Of a stretch of 20,510 bases of DNA, positions 1-5,575 are shown piece after piece. Origin of the DNA: UBA1081 sp964495345. GTDB taxonomy: Bacteria > Bacillota > Clostridia > Oscillospirales > Acutalibacteraceae. A program made the translations under genes and the position numbers. Positions within the stretch are counted from its first letter, which is position 1, and the number at the start of each line of letters is the position of its first letter. Where the stretch lies: contig CAZBVV010000025.1 in NCBI GenBank assembly GCA_964495345.1, forward strand, positions 1-20,510, read 5' to 3'. The notes beneath the pieces are model-generated. The model made no database searches. It saw only the letters and a program-made list of their open reading frames with translations, and had not been told where the DNA came from.

Positions 1-1178
1 GAGTTGAGTCTGTTGACGAGGTTGAAGTTATCAGACGAATGACAGAAGGCATCTATGACGAGGAAGAATATCAGAAGGCTCTTGCATGGACAAAGGCTAA
101 CTGCAAAGAAGGCTGGGACAAAAACCCCGATTTTGTTAAGAAGTCAGAGGAAGAAAAGGCAGAGTCATGGGAATTCGTTGTTAAGATGATGTGTATTATC
201 AAAGACCTTATGAGCGGTAACAAAAAGCTCGAAGAAAAGTTCTCCGAAGAACAGATCGGTCACAATGCTATCGCAGCAGGCTTCCAGGGTCAGCGTCAGT
301 GGACAGACTTCTATCCCAACTGTGATTTCCCCGAAGCTATGCTTAACACATCTTTTGACTGGAACGGTGCAAGAGAACCCTACATTCTTGCAACAGAAAA
401 CGACGTTCTCAACGGTCTTGGTATGCTTTTCTTAAAGCTTCTTACAAACAGAGCACAGATTTTTGCTGATGTTCGTACATATTGGTCAGGCTCCGCTGTT
501 AAGAGAGCAACAGGCTATGACATCGAGGGCAAAGCAAAGGATTGTGACGGATTTATTCACCTTATCAATTCCGGTGCGGCTTGTCTTGATGCTTGCGGTG
601 AAGCAAAGGATGAAAACGGCAACGCTGTTATGAAAGAATGGTGGAATGTTACGGAAGCAGATCAGAAAGCTATTCTTGAAGCAACAGATTGGTGTGCAGC
701 AGATAACGGCTATTTCAGAGGCGGCGGATTCTCCTCACACTTTGTAACAAAGGCTGAAATGCCCGTTACAATGATCCGTCTTAACCTTGTTAAAGGTCTC
801 GGCCCCGTTCTTCAGATTGCAGAAGGCTGGACAGTAGCTCTTCCCGATGATGTTACAAAGACACTTTGGGACAGAACTGACCCCACATGGCCCTGTACAT
901 GGTTCGCTCCCAGATGTGACGGTAAGGAAGGCAGCCCCTTCAAGACCGCTTACGATGTAATGAATAACTGGGGTGCTAACCACGGTGCAATTTCCTATGG
1001 TCACGTTGGTGCAGACCTTATCACAATGTGTTCAATGCTTCGTATTCCTGTATGTATGCATAACGTACCCGAAGATAAAATCTTCCGTCCTGCAGTATGG
1101 AATGCATTTGGCATGGATAAAGAAGGACAGGATTACAGAGCTTGTCAGGCTTACGGTCCTCTCTACAATAAATATTAA
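1..1178 (+). CDS. fucI: L-fucose isomerase, C-terminal two-thirds (5' truncated by window edge)
   Basis: FucI interconverts L-fucose and L-fuculose in the cytoplasm, the first step of fucose catabolism, using Mn2+. The frame is open from base 3 to the TAA at 1176-1178, giving about 391 residues against roughly 590 for the family, so the N-terminal third lies outside the window. The ATG at 39 is internal: the residues before it (including DEVEVIRR) already match the family. The metal ligands known from E. coli FucI can be placed: Glu in ATEND (codon 396-398), Asp 24 residues later in FADVR (468-470), and His in NWGANHG (981-983). Other family blocks are FRGGGFSS, KGLGPVLQIAEGW and the C-terminal GQDYRACQAYGPLY. 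No other fucose gene is visible downstream, and a terminator follows, so this is the last gene of its unit. Family assignment is secure. Confidence 0.96.
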   Translation, partial: VESVDEVEVIRRMTEGIYDEEEYQKALAWTKANCKEGWDKNPDFVKKSEEEKAESWEFVVKMMCIIKDLMSGNKKLEEKFSEEQIGHNAIAAGFQGQRQWTDFYPNCDFPEAMLNTSFDWNGAREPYILATENDVLNGLGMLFLKLLTNRAQIFADVRTYWSGSAVKRATGYDIEGKAKDCDGFIHLINSGAACLDACGEAKDENGNAVMKEWWNVTEADQKAILEATDWCAADNGYFRGGGFSSHFVTKAEMPVTMIRLNLVKGLGPVLQIAEGWTVALPDDVTKTLWDRTDPTWPCTWFAPRCDGKEGSPFKTAYDVMNNWGANHGAISYGHVGADLITMCSMLRIPVCMHNVPEDKIFRPAVWNAFGMDKEGQDYRACQAYGPLYNKY

Positions 1179-1191
1179 TATTGAATATTTG

Positions 1192-1222
1192 CAGTCACAG
1201 CTTCGGCTGTGGCTGTTTTTTT
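1192..1222 (+). terminator. Rho-independent terminator of fucI
   Basis: A 10-bp stem (1192-1201 with 1206-1215, one G-U pair) closes a UUCG tetraloop at 1202-1205. Seven T residues follow at 1216-1222. It starts 13 bases after the fucI stop. Confidence 0.95.
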
Positions 1223-1577
1223 CTTTATGGGAAACTGTTTTATAAAAGCAAAAAATTATTATATGTCCCTCTGAACGCCCGCTACGCGTGCACGGATATG
1301 GTCTAACCGAAAACGGTAGCCGCGATACGGCAAAATCCGTTTTCTGTTGCGAAAAGAGCATGAAGCAATTATTGATGATTTTATTTGTGCAATCAAACGT
1401 TTTTTCATTCTCTTGAACAACTTTCTTGCTGTTGTTGTAAAATAAAATTAATAATTAAAATTTTCCGCTTCATATGATAAGTGTCAGTAAGAACACTTGT
1501 TATATATCGCTATATTACAGTTTAATTTTATATTTCTTGTAATTATTACCGGAGTAACGCTTTTATTTTAATAAATA
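1223..1577. other. Intergenic region with a GC-rich structured island
   Basis: No convincing gene lies between the fucI terminator and the promoter at 1578. Bases about 1267-1350 are GC-rich compared with the very AT-rich sequence on both sides and contain a long imperfect hairpin (separate entry). The rest, about 1360-1577, is A/T-rich. It carries only short weak inverted repeats, for example AACAAC at 1416-1421 with GTTGTT at 1431-1436, and AAGTGT at 1479-1484 with ACACTT at 1493-1498. None has a terminator-like T run. A weak promoter-like pair (TTGAAC at 1413, TAAAAT at 1438, 19-base gap) is not convincing. Confidence 0.6.
1305..1348. repeat. Imperfect inverted repeat / RNA-like hairpin in the GC-rich island
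   Basis: GAAAACGG at 1309-1316 is the exact reverse complement of CCGTTTTC at 1337-1344. Inside it, GCCG at 1319-1322 pairs with CGGC at 1328-1331 around a 5-base loop. Outside it, AAC at 1305-1307 pairs with GTT at 1346-1348 across a single C/T mismatch. The fold is therefore three helices separated by small internal loops. It has no T tract, so it is not an ordinary terminator. It may be a small intergenic repeat or a structured RNA; its function is unknown. Confidence 0.55.
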
Positions 1578-1607
1578 TTGACAAGATATATTATTGTATT
1601 ATATAAT
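1578..1607 (+). promoter_or_regulatory. Sigma-A type promoter for the zinc-ribbon membrane protein gene
   Basis: TTGACA at 1578-1583 and TATAAT at 1602-1607 are both exact consensus, separated by 18 bases. A strong ribosome-binding site (AAGGAGGT, 1623-1630) lies just downstream of the predicted start point. Confidence 0.9.
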
Positions 1608-1636
1608 AGAAATACAGAAAACAAGGAGGTTTTAAT

Positions 1637-2095
1637 ATGATTTGTAAAAATTGCGGTGCGAATTGTCAGGATAATATAAGCTATTGTGAAAACTGCGGTG
1701 CTTTTATTCAGCAGGAAAATCAATATCAGCAGAATGAACCCTATACTATGCCAAATTACGGTAACTATAATTATAATGCATATAATCCGCCCGTACAGGA
1801 TAATAAACCTGTATCAATGGGTACATATTTAGGCTGGTTGCTTCTCGGAACGGTTCTCGGACCTGTCAGCATTGTCATTTCAATCGTTTTTGCTTGTATG
1901 ACGGAGAACAGAAACCGTGCAAACTTTTTCAGAGCCATGCTTGTAATATGGGCAGTATCAGTAGTTATATCAATTATTGCTTTTGTAGTTCTTGCATTTT
2001 TCGGATTTTCAATGATGGCTTCAGCTGAACCGGAAATTTTTGATTTTAATTACTATAATGAGTTTTTAAGAATTGCATCACTTATCAGATTCTAA
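1637..2095 (+). CDS. Zinc-ribbon, two-helix membrane protein of unknown function
   Basis: The protein has 152 residues. Its N-terminus is a zinc ribbon with paired CxxC knuckles (Cys3/Cys6 and Cys17/Cys20), of the kind that opens many small Firmicutes membrane proteins. Residues about 28-57 form a Q/N/Y-rich low-complexity linker. Two hydrophobic segments follow at about 64-87 and 100-125, separated by a short polar loop (TENRNRANFFRA), so both ends probably face the cytoplasm. The start is fixed by AAGGAGGT six bases upstream of the ATG and by an excellent promoter. It stands alone between its own promoter and terminator. I do not recognise a specific function. The architecture suggests a membrane-anchored stress or sensor-like protein, but that is inference. 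Confidence 0.85.
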   Translation: MICKNCGANCQDNISYCENCGAFIQQENQYQQNEPYTMPNYGNYNYNAYNPPVQDNKPVSMGTYLGWLLLGTVLGPVSIVISIVFACMTENRNRANFFRAMLVIWAVSVVISIIAFVVLAFFGFSMMASAEPEIFDFNYYNEFLRIASLIRF

Positions 2096-2112
2096 AATTG
2101 AATAAAAAATTC

Positions 2113-2142
2113 GGACAGAGCTTTTTGAGGCTCTGTCCTTTT
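2113..2142. terminator. Bidirectional terminator between convergent genes
   Basis: A 9-bp perfect stem pairs 2113-2121 with 2130-2138 around an 8-base loop. TTTT follows on the plus strand (2139-2142) and an A-rich run at 2101-2109 supplies the U tract for minus-strand transcripts. It lies between the stop of the zinc-ribbon gene (2095) and the stop of the minus-strand peptidase gene (2146), so it can serve both. Confidence 0.9.
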
Positions 2143-2145
2143 CTG

Positions 2146-3093
2146 TTAGCTGTAATATGCCATTTTGTAGAAATAAGGATATTTATCAAATACACTTGCA
2201 AGTGTTGTTCTTGATGAAGAACCCGGGTCATTTACATAGTAAGTATCACCGGAATAACCTGTTACAACAACCCAATGGGTGCTGTAAGATGCCGTTCTCA
2301 GTCCGAGAATAACAGGCTTGCCCTGATTGAGTATATTCTTTATTGCACTGAAGCTTACTGATGTTGTGGTTGTGTAATTAGATGGCCAATACAGCGAACC
2401 CGTTGAAGAGTAGGTAAGTGATTTTGCCATTGTGTCGGGTCTTACGGTCGTGCCTCTACGGAAGCTTTCCGTCATGGCAAGACAGGTTGTTGTACATCCG
2501 ATTTTGCCAAGAGTTTTACCCGAAGAACCGAGCGTTACCGAGCTCCAGCGTGAATCGGTCTGTGAATAATAAGGAACATTCAGCTTCTTGTATGATGTGC
2601 TGTAACTTTGTGAAGCAGTTGAAATATAGCTTTTGTTAACATATCCGATTTCGTTTCCGTCAAACAGAATCTTATACCAGTTTCCCGAACTTGTGAGAAT
2701 ATACACCGTTTCACCGTTGTAGAGCTTATCTTTTGCAGAGTAAGATGTTCCGGCTCCGCTTCTTACGTTAAGATAACCTGATGAAAGCGTTACATATCCT
2801 GTTGTTGAGCTTATTTCTGTAATGTAATTACTGTGGCAGTAACCTTTTTTACCGTCGGCGTATTCAACATACCACCAATCACCGGTTTTGCTTATAAGCG
2901 TAAGGTATGAATTCTTTTTTGCGGAACTTACAACAATAGCACTTGCGGACGGTGAACTTCGTATGTTCAACCCCGTAGATGCTGTTGAAACAATACCTGC
3001 CGAGCCTGAAAGTGATGATGCCATGGACGTAATGCCGTAACAGTTTAAAAATAAAATTAACATACACAGTAACACGGTAAATATTTTTTTCAC
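2146..3093 (-). CDS. Secreted protein with two bacterial SH3 domains and a C39-like cysteine peptidase domain
   Basis: I take the GTG at 3093-3091 as the start: AAGGAGG (plus 3101-3107) lies seven bases upstream and the protein then opens directly with a signal peptide (KKIFTVLLCMLILFLNC). The ATG at 3132 would place 13 polar residues before the signal and has no ribosome-binding site. The product is 315 residues. Residues 1-25 are the signal peptide, about 33-94 and 98-158 are two SH3_3-type repeats (GLNIRSSPS and YLNVRSGAG are the typical openings), and about 169-315 is a papain-like C39-type domain. Likely catalytic residues are Cys200 (in IGCTTTC), His273 (THWVVV) and Asp289 with Asn288 (VNDPG). 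SH3 domains of this type usually bind peptidoglycan, so an envelope-associated peptidase is likely. Its substrate cannot be read from the sequence. Confidence 0.9.
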   Translation of the reverse strand: MKKIFTVLLCMLILFLNCYGITSMASSLSGSAGIVSTASTGLNIRSSPSASAIVVSSAKKNSYLTLISKTGDWWYVEYADGKKGYCHSNYITEISSTTGYVTLSSGYLNVRSGAGTSYSAKDKLYNGETVYILTSSGNWYKILFDGNEIGYVNKSYISTASQSYSTSYKKLNVPYYSQTDSRWSSVTLGSSGKTLGKIGCTTTCLAMTESFRRGTTVRPDTMAKSLTYSSTGSLYWPSNYTTTTSVSFSAIKNILNQGKPVILGLRTASYSTHWVVVTGYSGDTYYVNDPGSSSRTTLASVFDKYPYFYKMAYYS

Positions 3094-3159
3094 GTTTGCA
3101 CCTCCTTTCACACAGACGGAAAAATTGCTCATTTTTTTTCGTCTGTAAGCGGTGAAAAC

Positions 3160-3189
3160 ACTATATCATGTGTCGTGCGTGTTTGACAA
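3160..3189 (-). promoter_or_regulatory. Probable promoter of the SH3/C39 protein gene
   Basis: Read on the minus strand, TTGTCA (plus 3184-3189) and TATAGT (plus 3160-3165) are separated by 18 bases. The predicted start of transcription is about 60 bases before the GTG start codon. Each box differs from consensus by one base. Confidence 0.6.
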
Positions 3190-3270
3190 TACTCCAAATT
3201 GTGGATGCCCGGAACGGTAAGGAAAATTCATCCTGTTTTGCCAAAAATAACGGTCAAAATTATATGGTTT

Positions 3271-3288
3271 TTCATAAAAAATTATGAA
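3271..3288. promoter_or_regulatory. Palindromic operator-like site upstream of the mraZ promoter
   Basis: TTCATAA at 3271-3277 and TTATGAA at 3282-3288 are perfect inverted repeats separated by AAAA. The site ends eight bases before the mraZ -35 box. The symmetry is of the kind bound by dimeric regulators. The AT-rich background makes chance possible. Confidence 0.4.
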
Positions 3289-3296
3289 TAAAACTA

Positions 3297-3326
3297 TTGA
3301 CTTTTTAAGCAAAAAGCGTTTATAAT
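3297..3326 (+). promoter_or_regulatory. Promoter of the dcw cluster (mraZ-rsmH-ftsL)
   Basis: TTGACT at 3297-3302 and TATAAT at 3321-3326 are separated by 18 bases. The leader to the mraZ start would be about 60 bases. It contains G-rich GGTGG-like words at 3336-3340, 3381-3388 and 3389-3396 that could be MraZ boxes. Confidence 0.85.
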
Positions 3327-3394
3327 ATGCTCAAAGGTGGAAAAATGCACGATTTGGTTCAAAAATGTGAATTTGGGTGAGGTGAAATGGGGAA

Positions 3395-3850
3395 ATGGCA
3401 AGCTTTAGTGGCTACTTTACATATGTAATAAATGAAAGTGCCGACAGCAGTACTAATTCCAAGCGAATTGTCATGAATCCTCATTTCCGTAATGATCTCG
3501 GTTCTGATTTTCGCATTTTTCTTCACGAGGACGGCTGTCTCAGGCTTTATACAGAAGAACATTGGGCTGTTAATGCTGATGCAAAAATCGAGAAACTCGA
3601 AATAGCCGAAAGAAACGGTATGCCTAAAAAAGAGCTTAAAAAACTTGCCAATGATACTCGTATTTACTTTGAAAGTGTTTTTGGTGGCAAGATGGATAAG
3701 CAGGGCAGAATAACACTTACATCAAATATGCTTGAACACGCAGGAATCAAAGATGAAGTTGTATTTATTGGTATGCAAAGGTTTATTGAAATATGGGCAC
3801 CGGATGTATTAACGCGGTTCCACGAGACTGAAGACGAAGATGAAGAATAA
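3395..3850 (+). CDS. mraZ: Transcriptional regulator MraZ (divergent)
   Basis: MraZ is the dcw-cluster regulator, built of two AbrB-like swapped-hairpin repeats, that binds DNA near its own promoter. The ATG at 3395 is the only possible start, because an in-frame stop ends at 3385; GAGG lies at 3379-3382. The product is 151 residues. The second repeat is normal, with DKQGRITL matching the DxxGR signature and a typical IGMQRFIEIWAPD ending. The first repeat is not: where relatives have DEKGR, this protein has an extended NESADSSTNSKR stretch, which keeps only the final Arg. The rest of the repeat (NPHFRNDLG, EDGCLRLYTEEHW) is recognisable. The C-terminus is acidic. Position directly before rsmH supports the call. 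Confidence 0.93.
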   Translation: MASFSGYFTYVINESADSSTNSKRIVMNPHFRNDLGSDFRIFLHEDGCLRLYTEEHWAVNADAKIEKLEIAERNGMPKKELKKLANDTRIYFESVFGGKMDKQGRITLTSNMLEHAGIKDEVVFIGMQRFIEIWAPDVLTRFHETEDEDEE

Positions 3851-3881
3851 AATCAAATGATAGCAATAAGGCGGTGCATTA

Positions 3882-4805
3882 ATGGAATTTTCACATAAGA
3901 GCGTAATGCTTTATGAAACCGTAGATGCATTGTCAGTTGAGTTTGGCGGAAAATATCTTGATGCTACTGCCGGCGGAGGCGGACATTCTGCTGAAATATT
4001 AAAGCGTTTGGGTAATGACGGCTTGCTTATTGCAGTTGACCGTGATCCTGATGCAATCGAAACGTTACAAAACCGTTTTGCAGATGCATCCAATGTCAGA
4101 ATAGTAAATGATACTTTTGACAGTATTAAATCAATCATAGAAAAAGTCGGTGTGTCATCACTTGACGGCATATTGGCTGATTTGGGAGTAAGCTCTTATC
4201 AGCTTGATACAGGTGAAAGAGGTTTTTCTTATCATCAGGATGCACCGTTGGATATGCGAATGAGTAAATCCGGCTATTCTGCCGCAGATGCCGTTAATAA
4301 TCTTTCAGTTAACGAGCTTTGCGATATTATCCGTTCTTACGGTGAAGAAAAATACGCATACAGCATAGCTAAAAACATCGTAAAGGCACGGGAATCCAAA
4401 CGCATTGAAACAACTTTTGAACTGTGTGATATTATTTCCGTATCAATGCCTGCTAAAGCCAAGCGTGACGGACATCCTGCAAGGCGAACATTCCAGGCTT
4501 TGCGAATTTATGTAAACAGGGAGCTTGATATGCTTCCCGGTGCATTAAGGGATATGTTTGACTGTCTTAATCCCGGCGGAGTGCTTGCAATAATAACATT
4601 CCATTCACTTGAAGACAGAATAGTTAAAAATACATTCAACGAATTTTGCAAAGGTTGCACTTGTCCGCCCGAATTTCCCGTATGCGTATGCGGTAAAAAA
4701 CCTAAAGGTGAACTTTTATTTAAATCGGTTGCACCTTCAACGCAAGAGATTAGTGAAAATCCGAGAAGCCGTAGTGCAAGGCTTCGTGCAATAAGAAAAT
4801 TATAA
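3882..4805 (+). CDS. rsmH: 16S rRNA (cytosine-1402 N4)-methyltransferase
   Basis: RsmH (formerly MraW) uses SAM to methylate N4 of C1402 in the 16S rRNA decoding centre. The 307 residues are a usual full length. SAM-binding motif I is LDATAGGGGHS (26-36), followed by AVDRDPDAI; DLGVSSYQLD, ERGFSYHQDAPLDMRM and the TFHSLEDRIVK block near the C-terminus are hallmark motifs. A cysteine cluster at residues 256, 259, 261, 268 and 270 (CKGCTC...CVC) is common in clostridial members and may bind metal, which is inference. The start has AAGGCGG upstream and lies 31 bases after mraZ, consistent with one transcript. Confidence 0.97.
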   Translation: MEFSHKSVMLYETVDALSVEFGGKYLDATAGGGGHSAEILKRLGNDGLLIAVDRDPDAIETLQNRFADASNVRIVNDTFDSIKSIIEKVGVSSLDGILADLGVSSYQLDTGERGFSYHQDAPLDMRMSKSGYSAADAVNNLSVNELCDIIRSYGEEKYAYSIAKNIVKARESKRIETTFELCDIISVSMPAKAKRDGHPARRTFQALRIYVNRELDMLPGALRDMFDCLNPGGVLAIITFHSLEDRIVKNTFNEFCKGCTCPPEFPVCVCGKKPKGELLFKSVAPSTQEISENPRSRSARLRAIRKL

Positions 4806-4841
4806 CCATAAAATATTATTAGATTTAAGGGGATGTGAAAA

Positions 4842-5351
4842 ATGGCACAGTCTGCATACGATTTTTCATTGTTTGAAAAATATGACTACGGTACTGCTGC
4901 TCCCGAGCTTATTCCGGAATACCGTCCGGAAGAACCAGTTAAGTTTCCTGCACCTGAAAAAAGAAGCTCGGTTAAGTCAAAAAAGCAATCATTTATTTAT
5001 GTAAAAAAATCAACAAAGGCATCTATTTTAAAGTCAGTAGTAGCGATTGCAGGTGCTGTGATTATATTAAGCTTCATGTTCGGTGTTATGAGCATTAATG
5101 CAACTATGGACGAGATTGCAATAGAAATCTCGGTACTTGAGGATGAAATTGATATTGCAAGAAATGAACAGATAAAGCTTAATTCACAGATTAGTAACAA
5201 GGTATCATACAACAAAATTAAGGATTATGCTGAAAATACGCTTGGCATGATTCCCATTGAATCTTCAAAAATTACATATATTGAAACGGAAACAGAAAAT
5301 TATGTAGCACTTTCCGGTGGTAAGTCTTATAGATCCGATACTGCCAATTAA
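4842..5351 (+). CDS. ftsL: FtsL-like cell division membrane protein
   Basis: FtsL is a bitopic divisome scaffold that works with DivIC and FtsQ/DivIB to activate the septal synthase. The 169-residue product has a 60-residue charged, proline-containing cytoplasmic N-terminus, one transmembrane helix at about 62-84, and an extracytoplasmic coiled coil at about 85-120 with heptad-like I/L spacing (IEISVLEDEIDIARNEQIKL). It ends with the KDYAENTLGMIPIES block that is typical of clostridial FtsL/DivIC-like proteins. AAGGGG precedes the ATG. Sequence conservation in this family is low, so the call depends on architecture, the tail motif and position between rsmH and the class B PBP. A terminator follows. 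Confidence 0.85.
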   Translation: MAQSAYDFSLFEKYDYGTAAPELIPEYRPEEPVKFPAPEKRSSVKSKKQSFIYVKKSTKASILKSVVAIAGAVIILSFMFGVMSINATMDEIAIEISVLEDEIDIARNEQIKLNSQISNKVSYNKIKDYAENTLGMIPIESSKITYIETETENYVALSGGKSYRSDTAN

Positions 5352-5425
5352 TTACATACATCAAAGTTTAAGGAATATATTATAATTGTTTATAATAAAT
5401 ATATTCAGGGATTGTTATTTTTTTG

Positions 5426-5455
5426 TGTCTGCGGCAGGCAGGCCTGCCACAGACA
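5426..5455. other. GC-rich hairpin upstream of the intra-cluster terminator
   Basis: TGTCTG (5426-5431) pairs with CAGACA (5450-5455) and GGCAGG (5433-5438) pairs with CCTGCC (5443-5448), with one C/A mismatch between the helices. The same bases contain a perfect 12-base palindrome at 5437-5448. It is the most GC-rich structure in the gap. No T run follows at once, and the next terminator stem begins 11 bases later. Confidence 0.75.
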
Positions 5456-5465
5456 TAACCACATT

Positions 5466-5492
5466 AAAGGGCGACTGAGTTTCGCCCTTTTT
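5466..5492 (+). terminator. Intrinsic terminator inside the dcw cluster (after ftsL)
   Basis: AAAGGGCGA at 5466-5474 pairs perfectly with TCGCCCTTT at 5482-5490 around a 7-base loop, with a run of five T at 5488-5492. It lies 115 bases past the ftsL stop and about 84 bases before the PBP start. Confidence 0.88.
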
Positions 5493-5575
5493 GTGCCATA
5501 ATATATTAATTCAGCGATGCCCCGGATATGTATGTTTTTTTAATATCTGAAAAGTGAAAGGAGAAGATTAACATT

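Larger units (their letters stand above)
5352..5575. other. Gap between ftsL and the PBP gene: tandem hairpins, no gene
   Basis: This gap holds, in order: an AT-rich stretch with two TATAAT words (5381-5386 and 5391-5396); a GC-rich 6+6 bp hairpin (5426-5455); an intrinsic terminator (5466-5492); an unstructured 60-base stretch; and the AAAGGAG ribosome-binding site (5557-5563) of the next gene. TTTAAG at 5367-5372 lies 18 bases before the second TATAAT, so a weak promoter upstream of the hairpins is possible. I could not identify a convincing promoter downstream of the terminator. Confidence 0.6.

Noticed and set aside
39..41. ATG at 39 as the start of fucI
   Set aside because: Upstream codons in the same frame already encode family-conserved residues and the product would lack the N-terminal third; the gene simply begins outside the window.
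1032..1361. Minus-strand open frame of 109 codons spanning the fucI end and the GC-rich island
   Set aside because: It overlaps conserved fucI codons and the terminator, and no ribosome-binding site or known motif is visible. The island is better treated as non-coding.
3130..3132. Minus-strand ATG at 3132 as the start of the SH3/C39 protein
   Set aside because: It has no ribosome-binding site and would put 13 non-signal residues before the signal peptide; the GTG at 3093 has an ideal AAGGAGG.
3199..3208. TTGTGGATGC resembling a DnaA box
   Set aside because: It is a single imperfect match with no cluster of boxes, no dnaA or dnaN and no origin context.
5367..5396. Promoter (TTTAAG - 18 - TATAAT) upstream of the ftsL-PBP hairpins
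   Set aside because: The -35 box matches consensus at only three positions and the region is very AT-rich; mentioned as a possibility, not called as a feature.
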